A stretch of 51,306 nucleotides of DNA from Lachnospiraceae bacterium UBA3762. GTDB lineage: Bacteria > Bacillota > Clostridia > Lachnospirales > Lachnospiraceae. The notes beneath the pieces are model-generated. The model saw nothing but the letters and a program-made list of their open reading frames with translations. It made no database searches and had not been told where the DNA came from. Numbering within the stretch: the first letter of the stretch is position 1; the number at the start of each line of letters is the position of its first letter. A program made the translations under genes and the position numbers. The DNA lies in the NCBI GenBank assembly GCA_002371615.1, contig DFGA01000055.1:1-51306 (forward strand), written 5' to 3'. Shown here in pieces: positions 42,563-51,306 of this stretch.

Positions 42563-43303
42563 ATGAGCAAAATCACTAAGACAGCACTTATTTCAATAGG
42601 AGCCGGAATCCTTTTGTGCCTGCTTGCCTACATGCTTGTGGGAGGAGTATGGACCGGATTTAATTCAAAAGGTAACGAATATATCGAAGAGAGTTACGAG
42701 AGCGGGACGGATATCAAAGAACTTGTGATAGATGAGAGTTCAAACAGCATAATCATGCAGTCGGAAGATACGGATAAGATCACTATCGAGTATTATGACA
42801 ATCCGGATTCGTCTATGTACGTGATAGAAGAGAAGGACGGAAAGCTTAAGTTTAAGCGTAATGACAGGAAGTTTTTTAAACTGATAAATATTGATTTTAC
42901 CGAAAGAAATATAGTTGTAACAGTTCCGTCAGATTATAAGGGCGATATGAGTGTTGAACTGACCAGCGGAAGCCTTAAGGCGGATGATATCACGGCGGAT
43001 GATTTAAAACTCGACTGTACAAGCGGCAGCATCAAACTGAATAATGTTAAGGCCGAAGGGGATATTGATATCGATTGTACATCCGGCTCCATCAAGTTTG
43101 AAAACCTGGCATCCGGAGGGGATATAGAGATTGATTGTACAAGCGGCAGCGTTAAGGGAACTATAGACGGAGCAAAGAGTGACTATACTATCAGAAGCGA
43201 GACTACAGCCGGTTCAAGTAATCTTTCCAATACGGACGGCGGCAGGAAGAAGCTTGATGTTGAGACTACGGCGGGCTCCATCAATATCGAGTTTACCAAA
43301 TGA
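42563..43303 (+). CDS. DUF4097 beta-helix protein, membrane-anchored
   Basis: This 246-residue protein has an N-terminal membrane helix (8-28) and an extracytoplasmic domain built from short repeats, with DCTSGSIKLNN, DCTSGSIKFEN and DCTSGSVKGTI at about 20-residue spacing. These repeats mark DUF4097, probably a beta-solenoid. AGAGGAGA stands before the ATG. The gene is third in the PadR operon, and its cysteine in each repeat (DCTSG) is a noteworthy local feature. The role is unknown; an envelope-stress sensor is the usual guess. Confidence 0.9.
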   Translation: MSKITKTALISIGAGILLCLLAYMLVGGVWTGFNSKGNEYIEESYESGTDIKELVIDESSNSIIMQSEDTDKITIEYYDNPDSSMYVIEEKDGKLKFKRNDRKFFKLINIDFTERNIVVTVPSDYKGDMSVELTSGSLKADDITADDLKLDCTSGSIKLNNVKAEGDIDIDCTSGSIKFENLASGGDIEIDCTSGSVKGTIDGAKSDYTIRSETTAGSSNLSNTDGGRKKLDVETTAGSINIEFTK

Positions 43304-43420
43304 TTTTCAGTTAATCTGATTTTAATGAACAATTAATTAAAACTGCCTTGTAGTACAGCTTCTTGGAGATTAATGTATAACGCGTTACAGGAATAATATC
43401 AGCCAAAAGGGAATGTAGAA

Positions 43421-44812
43421 ATGAATCTTACTAAACACAGGAAAATCATAATCGGTACATGCATAGGAGTTGCGGCTGCGGTTGGCGGCGTGTCTGTCAC
43501 AGCATCGGCCGGAACCGCAATTAAGACGGCACAGGTAACGAAGGGGCAGCTTGACTGTGAACTTGAACTTAACGGGAATGTTGAGAGCCTTACTGAAAAA
43601 TCATATTATTCCGAAATTGACGGACGCATAGGGAATGTAAACGTCAAGGAAGGTGATTTTGTAAGAAAAGGTGATCTGCTTCTTACGTTTGACGCGGAAG
43701 ATATTGAAATTGCCCGTATGCTTGCCGAACTAAACGCCGCTGTCTCCCAGGGCGGATATGATGATTCGAAGCAGTCCGGCGGCCGGGTGGCATCACTTCT
43801 CGGAGAAGCGAAGAACTCCATAGCAGAGCTTGATCAGCAGATAGAGACTACGGAAGCGGTAATTATACTGACCAATCAGGCCCTTGATAACAGAAGGGCG
43901 GAACTATCGGCAAGAGGAGCACAGCTGAAGTCGGAACTTGCGGGGTGCTACATCGAAGAGGGAGATGATCCGGATGATGTGGCAAGGTCACGGGCTAATA
44001 TAGAGAAGGAAATAGCAAATAACGCCCACGACCAGCAGTATGATCCGGAGATAATCAAGAAACAGGATGAGCTTCAGTTCCTTAATTACCTGATGGCAAC
44101 CTATAAGGAAAAGAAGTCTGTTATGGAAAGCCAGAAGGCGGCAACGCAGCTTAGTATTCAAACCCAGGGAGACAAGGACAGGCTTGAGGCTCAAAAGGCT
44201 GCGGATGACCTTGTCAGTGAGAATAAGCTCAAGGACCTTGAGGTTGCATCGGAGGGCATAAGGGCCGAATTTGACGGAGTGGTTACAAAGCTTAACGTAA
44301 CAGAAGGCGGCAGTGTCGCAAAGGGCAGCGAGCTTGTTACGATGCAGGCTCTTGATGATATAGCGGTCGTCTGCCATGTCAACAAGTACGACATCATCAA
44401 TATTGAAGAAGGACAGAAGGCAAGTGCGCATATCAAGAACAGTGATTATGACTGTGTGGTGTCAAGGATAGAGAAGAAAACAAGCGATGACGGGGCAGCA
44501 GGCGGCATCCGTGTTGAGATGAAAGTACTTTCGCCGGATGATTCAATAATACTTGGTATCGAGGCCAAGACGAAGGTCTGCACGGCGATGCTTGCATACA
44601 CCCTTACAGTACCTTTGGATGCGCTGTACTCTGACGATGAATCCGACTATGTATTTGTCGTAAAGGACGGAAAAGTCGAGAGACGTAATGTGGTTACAGG
44701 AGCAAGCAACGAAGAAAGTGCGGAAATAATCGAAGGTCTTGCCGAGGGAGAGATCGTCGGATGGGATGAGACATCGGAACTGGCGGATGGGCAGAAGGTT
44801 AAAGTACAGTGA
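43421..44812 (+). CDS. HlyD/MacA-type membrane fusion protein
   Basis: This 463-residue periplasmic-adaptor-like protein has an N-terminal membrane helix (10-30), a first biotinyl-lipoyl half (IGNVNVKEGDFVRKGDLLL), a long coiled coil (about 95-285), the second lipoyl half (IRAEFDGVVTKLNVTEGG) and a beta-barrel C-terminal part. In Gram-positive bacteria such proteins assist MacB-like ABC exporters. The ABC genes follow with a four-base overlap. A gap of 117 bases separates it from the DUF4097 gene, with no clear terminator or promoter, so read-through from the padR promoter is likely. Confidence 0.9.
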   Translation: MNLTKHRKIIIGTCIGVAAAVGGVSVTASAGTAIKTAQVTKGQLDCELELNGNVESLTEKSYYSEIDGRIGNVNVKEGDFVRKGDLLLTFDAEDIEIARMLAELNAAVSQGGYDDSKQSGGRVASLLGEAKNSIAELDQQIETTEAVIILTNQALDNRRAELSARGAQLKSELAGCYIEEGDDPDDVARSRANIEKEIANNAHDQQYDPEIIKKQDELQFLNYLMATYKEKKSVMESQKAATQLSIQTQGDKDRLEAQKAADDLVSENKLKDLEVASEGIRAEFDGVVTKLNVTEGGSVAKGSELVTMQALDDIAVVCHVNKYDIINIEEGQKASAHIKNSDYDCVVSRIEKKTSDDGAAGGIRVEMKVLSPDDSIILGIEAKTKVCTAMLAYTLTVPLDALYSDDESDYVFVVKDGKVERRNVVTGASNEESAEIIEGLAEGEIVGWDETSELADGQKVKVQ

Positions 44813-45615
44813 AGAAGAGAATAATACACACACAGGATCTGTGTAAATCCTTCACATCAGGGAGTGTGGAGCAGCAGGTATTAAAAAATCTTAACCTTGA
44901 GATCTACAAGGGTGATTTTACCGTGATAATGGGCAACTCGGGTTCGGGAAAAAGTACGCTTCTGTATGCGCTTTCCGGCATGGACACACCGAGCATGGGA
45001 GCAATCACATACGAGACGGGCGACGAGGAGACTACAAGAATTACGGGATTTAATAATGACCAGCTTGCAAGGTTTCGAAGGGATCATGTGGGGTTTGTAT
45101 TCCAGCAGAACTATCTTAACGACAGCATGAGTGCTCTCGATAACGTTATGGTCGTAGGACTTTTAAAGAACAGTAACCGGAAGGAGCTTGCCAGGAAGGC
45201 AAAGGAGTTGCTGCACCGCGTTGAAATAGAAGAGGAGGACTGCGGCAAGTTTCCGACGCAGATGTCAGGAGGTATGCAGCAGAGAGTAGCGGTTGTAAGA
45301 GGTGTTATCAACTCCCCCGAGGTTTTGTTTGCGGATGAGCCGACGGGAGCACTTAATTCGCAAAATACCGAAAATGTACTTAATATACTCTCGGATCTTA
45401 ACAAGGAAGGGCAGAGTATTGTTATGGTCACTCATACAATGGCCGCAGCGGAGAGAGGAAACCGCATAATCTATCTTGCGGACGGAGTCATATCCGACGA
45501 GATAGAGCTTGGTCCGTATGCCGGCAACTACAAAGATGAGAGCAATCCCGACATACAAAAGGCTAAAGAGCGCCACAATGATCTGAAATCATTTCTCCAG
45601 GATATGGGGTGGTAG
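44809..45615 (+). CDS. ABC transporter ATP-binding protein (MacB/BceA type)
   Basis: This 268-residue ATPase has Walker A GNSGSGKST, the Q-loop at VFQQNYLND, signature MSGGMQQRVAVVRG and Walker B VLFADEPTGAL. The sequence type is that of LolD/MacB/BceA exporters. The start is GTG, overlapping the adaptor's stop by four bases. It energises the FtsX-type permease that begins one base after its stop. Confidence 0.95.
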   Translation: MKKRIIHTQDLCKSFTSGSVEQQVLKNLNLEIYKGDFTVIMGNSGSGKSTLLYALSGMDTPSMGAITYETGDEETTRITGFNNDQLARFRRDHVGFVFQQNYLNDSMSALDNVMVVGLLKNSNRKELARKAKELLHRVEIEEEDCGKFPTQMSGGMQQRVAVVRGVINSPEVLFADEPTGALNSQNTENVLNILSDLNKEGQSIVMVTHTMAAAERGNRIIYLADGVISDEIELGPYAGNYKDESNPDIQKAKERHNDLKSFLQDMGW

Positions 45616-45616
45616 G

Positions 45617-47998
45617 ATGTACCGGTATTTTTTCCTTGTAAAGAACAACATAAGAAAGCAAAAGGGGGATATGATTACTTTTTTTATCCTCACTTTATTT
45701 GCGTCGGCATTGATTTTTATCAGCCTCTCATTCCTTGTGGGAACCGGTAAAGTGGTTGATACGAATATGAAGCAGATAAACGCCGCGGATATACTCGTTC
45801 TTATTTCTGCGGATGAGCGAGCCGAAGGAAAACTGGCTGAGATAATAAAGGGAAATAATGATTTTACGGGATTCGAATCGACAAAGTACCTGGATACATA
45901 CGCAAAATACAGGCGCAGGGGCGAGAGGGTCTGGACAGAGTATTCCTTTAATATTGCATCGTACGAGGATGATCGTAAGATACAGATGATGTCGAGTCCA
46001 AAAGCCAAACATCACGGCAATCAGGTCATAATCCCGGTATCCCTTTCACCGACATATCATATAGGTGACGTGCTTGAACTAAAAATAGGCGATAATGAAT
46101 ACCGGCTGAAGGTTGCGGGATATAACGAGGACAACATTTACTGCTCCCCCATGAACATGGGAACTTATCTTATCTTTGTTTCCGAAAAAACATACAATAC
46201 CATAGAATTTGAAAATCCCTCAAAAGCATTTCCGTGCAAACTTGTAAAAACCGACCTGTCAAAGAAGGCAAGGAATTCGGGCAAAAGCGGGAATGAGTAC
46301 TGCGATGAACTCTTTAATGAGTTCAATGACTGGTACATTGCATATTGCAGGCAGCATCCGGATTACGGACTTACGTCAATGAATTTTTTGCCGGCGGACC
46401 TTATGAAGACGGCGTCCCTTATCCTTCCGCTGATATTCATAGCGATAGTACTCGTATTCGCGGTCATAATGCTAGTTATAGCGATGGTCATAATACACTT
46501 TTCGGTCAAAAACTTCATCATGCTCAACATGAAGAATACAGGCATTATGGAAGCTTCGGGTTATACAGTCCGTGAACTTGTTGCTGTGCTTCTTGTCCAG
46601 CTTCTGCTCGTTGCGGGATTGGGATGTATAGCCGGGATCGCAACAGGTGCGCTCATTCTGGATCCTGCAGGTGCGATAATACTTGCAACGCTGGGCCTTT
46701 CATGGAATCAGAACATTGACATGAAGATTGCGGTTTTCGTGTTTGCAGGGATTTGCGCGGTCGTTTCGGCAGTTACTCTCGTTTTGGGACGTGAATACTC
46801 CAAAACTTCGGTCCTGTCGGCACTTCACGGTGGAAACAGTGTGACGAAGAGAAAGAAAAACCTGTTTTCATTTGAACATACTGCGCTTCCGATAAGTGTA
46901 ACCCTTGCCTGCAAGGATACTTTCGGGAAGTTTTCAAGTAAGCTCGGAACTATATTTATTATGGCTATACTATCCATATCCACCATTGTGGGCTTCGGTA
47001 TGGTTGATTCTTACGCAAGAGATGATGCGGGGCTTCTCGCACTTGCCGGTATGTTTGACTGCGATGCGGTACTTGACGGGTCTGAGACGATGATGAAGAG
47101 TGTTGAAGGAATGAGTACGGTTCAGTCCGTTTACGGGGATATATGGTATGCGTTCAATTATTCAATCGGAAAGAGGGTTGCAAGCATCACGACAAGAGCC
47201 TTCACCGACACGTCAAATATCAGGGGCGGAAGTATACTTGAAGGCGGCTGGCCGCAAAAGGAAAATGAGATAATGCTTGCAAGCGCTGCCGCAGATACGT
47301 TGAATGCAAAACTCGGTGATCATGTCACCATCAAAAACAGCGGTAAAGAAGAAAGCTACAGGGTATGCGGAATATGCCAGACAATGAACAATATGGGAAT
47401 GATGGCATATATGACTACATCCGGATACGAACGCGTGTCACCGCCGGCAAGTGAATACAGCATATGGGTAAACCTTAAGAGCGGAAAATCATTTGCCGAC
47501 TTTAAGGAAGAATTTGAAGATATGTATCCCGATGTTGAGGTGACCGATTACAGGGAAGCGGCAAGAGGAACAACCGGAGTCGTATCTGCGGGGATGAAAG
47601 CGGTTGCGGTGTTTATCGCGTCATTAACGGTACTCATAGTTGCTTTTGTGGAATCTCTCATCGTGCGAGCACAGATCACAAAAGAGTGGAGAAATCTTGG
47701 CGTATCAAAGGCTCTCGGGTTAACTTCGCCCGACCTTATCCGCCAGGTTATGATGAGTAATCTTCCGGCCATAGTGATAGGAGTTGTCATAGGCCTTGTT
47801 GCCTCTCCTGCATCAGGGGCAAGTCTCATGAAATCGGCATTTGCCATATTCGGATTCAGAAAGGCTGTATTTACGGTGCTTCCGGCATCCTATGTAATGA
47901 CCGCCGCCATCATAATCGGAATAGCCATGGCAACCGCTGCATTTCTTGGCCGCCGTATCAAAACACTTGAGCCTGTGAAGATGATCACGGAAGAATGA
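45617..47998 (+). CDS. FtsX-family ABC transporter permease
   Basis: This 793-residue permease has two FtsX-type modules. Helices lie near 18-40, 270-300, 318-350, 368-392, then 445-465, 655-678, 705-727 and 745-770. Two large extracellular regions separate them (about 45-260 and 480-640). With the adaptor and ATPase it forms a MacAB-like export system for peptides or lipids. Part of a coordinated operon with PadR control, it may remove envelope-active compounds. Confidence 0.92.
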   Translation: MYRYFFLVKNNIRKQKGDMITFFILTLFASALIFISLSFLVGTGKVVDTNMKQINAADILVLISADERAEGKLAEIIKGNNDFTGFESTKYLDTYAKYRRRGERVWTEYSFNIASYEDDRKIQMMSSPKAKHHGNQVIIPVSLSPTYHIGDVLELKIGDNEYRLKVAGYNEDNIYCSPMNMGTYLIFVSEKTYNTIEFENPSKAFPCKLVKTDLSKKARNSGKSGNEYCDELFNEFNDWYIAYCRQHPDYGLTSMNFLPADLMKTASLILPLIFIAIVLVFAVIMLVIAMVIIHFSVKNFIMLNMKNTGIMEASGYTVRELVAVLLVQLLLVAGLGCIAGIATGALILDPAGAIILATLGLSWNQNIDMKIAVFVFAGICAVVSAVTLVLGREYSKTSVLSALHGGNSVTKRKKNLFSFEHTALPISVTLACKDTFGKFSSKLGTIFIMAILSISTIVGFGMVDSYARDDAGLLALAGMFDCDAVLDGSETMMKSVEGMSTVQSVYGDIWYAFNYSIGKRVASITTRAFTDTSNIRGGSILEGGWPQKENEIMLASAAADTLNAKLGDHVTIKNSGKEESYRVCGICQTMNNMGMMAYMTTSGYERVSPPASEYSIWVNLKSGKSFADFKEEFEDMYPDVEVTDYREAARGTTGVVSAGMKAVAVFIASLTVLIVAFVESLIVRAQITKEWRNLGVSKALGLTSPDLIRQVMMSNLPAIVIGVVIGLVASPASGASLMKSAFAIFGFRKAVFTVLPASYVMTAAIIIGIAMATAAFLGRRIKTLEPVKMITEE

Positions 47999-48124
47999 TG
48001 AGTTGAACGTAAACAGGTAAATTATAGGTATATCAAAATGATATATCCTCTTGCGAAAAAGCGGTATTTCCTAAATCACTTCAAATCGTGCTAGCATTAA
48101 TAATAATGGGGTGAGATTAGAGCG

Positions 48125-49048
48125 ATGTCGTATGAATACTACAAAATATTCTATTATGTTGGAAAATGCCGCAGCATCAGTGCGGCTGCCAAGGAGCTTA
48201 ATAACAGTCAGCCTAACATTTCCCGCGCAATGAAAAATCTTGAAAACGAACTTGGTTGCCGTCTGCTCGAGAGGACACATACAGGTGTCAATCTGACCGA
48301 AGACGGAGAGATACTGTTCAAGCATATAGAATTTGCGGAAAAGCACTTTGAAACGGCAAAGGCTGCCCTCGAGAACAGAAGGCATCCTCAGAAGAGAAAG
48401 CTGTTTCTGGGATTTTCCATCGGTATATCTGAAATGCTGTTGTTTGATGCTATTTTGCCGGTGGTTGGTGAGTTTATGAAAAAGCATGATGACATCAGTA
48501 TCCGAATAATAAACGACTCAACACTCGATCTGATCACCGGTGTGGAAGAAGGAATGATCGATCTGGCGGTCATAACCGACAGCGGAGCAGGAACGGAACG
48601 GGGGAAGGAATGGCTCTCATTTCGGGATATTCTTATCGCAGGAGGAACGTACAGGGCTCTTAAAGACAAGAAACTATCCCTGGCTGATCTGACCAGATAT
48701 CCTATTATCTGTCCGCGCCCCGGCACAGAAACTTTTAGGTTTTATTATGCTTTCTTTAGTTCCGAAGGATTGCTCTTTGAACCTGATATAGAGACCGCAT
48801 CTGCCGATCAGGTACTCCGTTTCGTGGAGAACGGTATGGGGCTGGGATTTGTTGCAGATGGTATTGCATATGAAGCCATCAGAAATGGCAAGGTGGTCAA
48901 GGTAGACACCAAAGAAGACATTCCCAGAAGAAGAGTCAGCATATTGCATAACCGTAACAGAAATCTTTCCCGGGAAATAGAAGAACTTGAAAATATGTTA
49001 CTTGATGTGTCGTCGGATAAACTTAAAATGAAAAAGGAGAAGGAGTAG
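48125..49048 (+). CDS. LysR family transcriptional regulator
   Basis: This 307-residue regulator has an N-terminal helix-turn-helix (FYYVGKCRSISAAAKELNNS, then QPNISRAMKNLENELG and LLERTHTGVNLTEDG) and a two-lobed effector domain. GGGGTGAG is nine bases before the ATG. It lies three bases upstream of a chemoreceptor gene on the same strand, so it is co-transcribed with its likely functional partner. The effector is not evident. Confidence 0.95.
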   Translation: MSYEYYKIFYYVGKCRSISAAAKELNNSQPNISRAMKNLENELGCRLLERTHTGVNLTEDGEILFKHIEFAEKHFETAKAALENRRHPQKRKLFLGFSIGISEMLLFDAILPVVGEFMKKHDDISIRIINDSTLDLITGVEEGMIDLAVITDSGAGTERGKEWLSFRDILIAGGTYRALKDKKLSLADLTRYPIICPRPGTETFRFYYAFFSSEGLLFEPDIETASADQVLRFVENGMGLGFVADGIAYEAIRNGKVVKVDTKEDIPRRRVSILHNRNRNLSREIEELENMLLDVSSDKLKMKKEKE

Positions 49049-49051
49049 GAA

Positions 49052-50722
49052 ATGAACAAAAGAAAAGGTGTTTCGATCTATTTGATGGAAATTTTGATTG
49101 CGCTTGTGCCGCTTCTGATCGGGGCGATCGTGCTTACGATATCAGCGGTCAGTCAGCTGAACAGCAATCTGGTTGAGGGCGCTTATGAACGTCTTGAAGT
49201 TGCTGCGATAGGTGCGGCAAAATATTTTGAGTATGATATACAAAACGGGATCATTGCGCAGGATGATGCCAGTTTTAAGTATGTTGACAGCTTCAAGGAA
49301 AATGAGGTGGATATAACGATTTTCCAGAATGATGTAAGATATATCACATCCATCAAGAATGCTGACGGAAGCAGAAATATAGGAACTAAGTCAGCACCTG
49401 AAATATGGAGTCAATGCCAGTCAGGTCAGATTGTCGAAAAGGACAACGTAGATATAGGAGGCAATAAGTACTATGTGTTCTATATGCCTATTTATGATCA
49501 AAACGGCAAGGTCTGGGGAATGTCATTCGCAGGTGAGCCCATGGCAACAGTCAAGGCAGCCGAGAATAAAGCGATAACAACCAATGTAATCATAGCTTTG
49601 ATAATTTTAGCGCTATTTACCGTTATTGCTTTCGTGATAGCGAAACTTGTAGCCACTCCTATTAAGGAACTGGCCGGAGTATCCGGAGAACTTGCAAAAG
49701 GTAATCTTGATGTTGAACTTGATGCTAAGAGTTTTGTTGCTGAAATTGGCTCATTGATAGGTTCTACGGATGAACTTCATTCAGCCCTCAAGAACTCTAT
49801 TGGTCTTGTTAAGACATCTGCGGGAAGCCTCAGCGGAGCGGTTGTTGAGGTTGATGACAAGACAGGTCATAATGTTGAAAGCGTCAGCCAGATAAATATG
49901 GCTATAAATGAAGTCGCTGAAACATCGCAGTCAGTTGCACAATCGGCGCAGGATATGGCTGAGAAGGCAGTTGAACTCGGCAACAATATTGAAAGCCTGA
50001 ATGAAAACATCAATATTTTAAAGAACGCTTCGGATGAGATTATGGTAGCAAACAATGAAGCTTCCGAATATATGAACACAGTGCTTCGGTCAAGTAATGA
50101 AAGTGTTACGGCTGTCGAGGAGATCAGTGACAAGATCAATGATACAAACGAAGCTGTCAAGGCCATATCCGAATCGGTTCAGATGATTGACGAGATTGCA
50201 AACCAGACTCAGCTCTTATCGCTTAATGCTTCGATCGAGGCAGCGCGTGCCGGAGAAGCAGGAAGAGGATTTGCTGTTGTTGCTGACTCTATCAAGCAGC
50301 TTGCGGAGAGCAGTTCCGAGAATGCGGCGAAGATCAACGAAATAGTATTGAAGGTTACATCAATATCAAGCGAGACAGTAAGTGTTGCGGATAAGGTAAG
50401 AGAGATCATCGAGAGTGAAAGAGGATACATTACGGAGACTCAGGGCAAGTTCACGGTACTGTCCGGTGCCGTAAATGAGAGTGTTAACGGAATAGCTGCA
50501 ATATCAGGCATGGCAGAATCACTTGACAGGATCAAGGATGAACTCACAAATGCGACAACAGACCTGGGAGCTATCTCGGAGGAACTCGGTGCAAGCGCCG
50601 AGGAAGTATCCGCAAGCTGCTCAACCGTAACGGGAGCCTGCACGGACACCCAGGCACAGACGGAAGAGATGCGTGCAATCAATGAGCATCTGACGGAAGC
50701 AGTCTCGTTCTTTACAATTTAA
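49052..50722 (+). CDS. methyl-accepting chemotaxis protein with single Cache domain
   Basis: This 556-residue receptor has helices at about 9-29 and 176-200, which enclose a single-Cache-type sensor (FENE-like DITIFQNDVRYI, then YVFYMPIYDQNGKVWG). A HAMP domain (200-253) and a signalling domain follow, with the conserved tip SLNASIEAARAGEAGRGFAVV. AAGGAGAAGGAG gives a strong ribosome site. It senses a small molecule outside the cell and controls CheA. Coupling with the upstream LysR regulator suggests that both respond to related ligands. Confidence 0.95.
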   Translation: MNKRKGVSIYLMEILIALVPLLIGAIVLTISAVSQLNSNLVEGAYERLEVAAIGAAKYFEYDIQNGIIAQDDASFKYVDSFKENEVDITIFQNDVRYITSIKNADGSRNIGTKSAPEIWSQCQSGQIVEKDNVDIGGNKYYVFYMPIYDQNGKVWGMSFAGEPMATVKAAENKAITTNVIIALIILALFTVIAFVIAKLVATPIKELAGVSGELAKGNLDVELDAKSFVAEIGSLIGSTDELHSALKNSIGLVKTSAGSLSGAVVEVDDKTGHNVESVSQINMAINEVAETSQSVAQSAQDMAEKAVELGNNIESLNENINILKNASDEIMVANNEASEYMNTVLRSSNESVTAVEEISDKINDTNEAVKAISESVQMIDEIANQTQLLSLNASIEAARAGEAGRGFAVVADSIKQLAESSSENAAKINEIVLKVTSISSETVSVADKVREIIESERGYITETQGKFTVLSGAVNESVNGIAAISGMAESLDRIKDELTNATTDLGAISEELGASAEEVSASCSTVTGACTDTQAQTEEMRAINEHLTEAVSFFTI

Positions 50723-50730
50723 AATTACTG

Positions 50731-50759
50731 TTGTAATTTCCATGTGATGTGTGTAAAAT
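50731..50759 (+). promoter_or_regulatory. gap promoter
   Basis: TTGTAA (50731-50736) and TAAAAT (50754-50759) are 17 bases apart. The leader of about 70 bases holds a small hairpin (AGCGC/GCGCT near 50778-50794) and a strong TTAGGAGG site. Confidence 0.55.
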
Positions 50760-50836
50760 AGACGTGCTGGTTATTTAGCGCTTATATTTGCGCTTTATCA
50801 CAATAATAATTATTAAATGTTTAGGAGGATTTAAAC

Positions 50837-51306
50837 ATGGCAGTAAAAGTAGCAATCAATGGTTTCGGTCGTATCGGACGTCTTGCATTCAGACAGATGT
50901 TCGGAGCTCCCGGATACGAAGTAGTAGCAATCAACGATCTTACAACACCCAAGATGCTGGCTCATCTTCTTAAGTATGACAGCGCACAGGGTAAGTACGC
51001 ACTCGCTGACAAGGTTTCAGCAGGCGAAGATTCTATCACAGTTGACGGCAAGACTCTTAAGATCTACAAAGAGCCCGATGCAAACAACTGCCCTTGGGGT
51101 GAACTTGATGTTGACGTAGTTCTTGAGTGCTCAGGTTTCTATACATCCAAGGAAAAGGCTCAGGCACACATCAATGCCGGCGCTAAGAAGGTTGTTATTT
51201 CTGCTCCTGCAGGAAATGATCTTCCTACTATCGTATATAACGTTAACCACAAAACACTTACAAAGGATGACAAGATCATCTCAGCTGCTTCATGTACAAC
51301 AAACTG
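50837..51306 (+). CDS. gap: glyceraldehyde-3-phosphate dehydrogenase, 5' part
   Basis: This glycolytic NAD enzyme is cut by the window end after 156 complete codons. The N-terminus KVAINGFGRIGRLAFRQMF is the NAD-binding signature, and the catalytic Cys153 is reached in SAASCTTN at the very end. AGGAGG precedes the ATG. Its codons are more uniform (many GCA, AAG and CTT) than those of its neighbours, as expected for a highly expressed gene. Confidence 0.97.
   Translation, partial: MAVKVAINGFGRIGRLAFRQMFGAPGYEVVAINDLTTPKMLAHLLKYDSAQGKYALADKVSAGEDSITVDGKTLKIYKEPDANNCPWGELDVDVVLECSGFYTSKEKAQAHINAGAKKVVISAPAGNDLPTIVYNVNHKTLTKDDKIISAASCTTN

Overview
The window reads as a chromosomal segment of a low-to-mid GC Gram-positive anaerobe of the Clostridia, most likely a Lachnospiraceae member of the Butyrivibrio type. 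This is inferred from the gene families: a FolB-FolK fusion, RNase Y, a CBS-containing manganese pyrophosphatase, PadR-DUF1700-DUF4097, DUF6765, DUF4956-VTC, Gram-positive LexA boxes at recA, and no outer-membrane genes. I see no tRNA, rRNA, CRISPR array, phage or transposase. Genes are densely packed, many start by overlapping the previous stop, and several convergent pairs overlap.

Layout. Positions 1-3219 (minus) hold four genes for three membrane proteins and a DUF6765 protein. Positions 3437-11587 (plus) are a nine-gene run: PH-like protein, folC, HD hydrolase, folP, a four-gene lipid-type cassette (PlsC-like, PAP2, E2/CAT-like acyltransferase, acyl-CoA ligase), and folB-folK. After a DUF5050 gene (minus) come galE-galU. 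Positions 14859-19409 (minus) carry an MscS channel with an extra C-terminal domain, a beta-helix carbohydrate-binding protein, DUF4956 and a VTC polyphosphate polymerase. A phosphopantetheinyl transferase follows.

Positions 20292-28368 (plus) form the most unusual unit: an RsbV-type antagonist, a lysine-2,3-aminomutase-like radical SAM enzyme, a D-Ala-D-Ala-ligase-like ATP-grasp enzyme, an MFS transporter fused to two extracytoplasmic regions, an orphan substrate-binding protein, a Cache-type SpoIIE phosphatase and an RsbW-type kinase. This looks like a complete partner-switching sensor joined to synthesis and export of a small amino-acid-derived product, with no sigma factor in the operon. 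Next come recA-recX under a doubly LexA-boxed promoter, rny, a pyrophosphatase, two paralogous secreted helical proteins, a VanY-like peptidase, thrH, an MBL hydrolase, hemolysin III, an aminotransferase, a NUDIX hydrolase, xerD and a histidinol phosphatase. Positions 41601-47998 are a PadR-controlled envelope/efflux operon, followed by a LysR-chemoreceptor pair and the 5' part of gap.

The main non-coding observation is a hairpin-rich repeat that lies in the 5' leader of three unrelated operons (before 3437, 12932 and 41601). It ends in the Shine-Dalgarno sequence of the first gene. Two copies are almost identical over about 112 bases, and the third shows a compensatory base-pair change. No gene-free stretch exceeds 300 bases except 12579-12931, which is filled by a promoter and this repeat.
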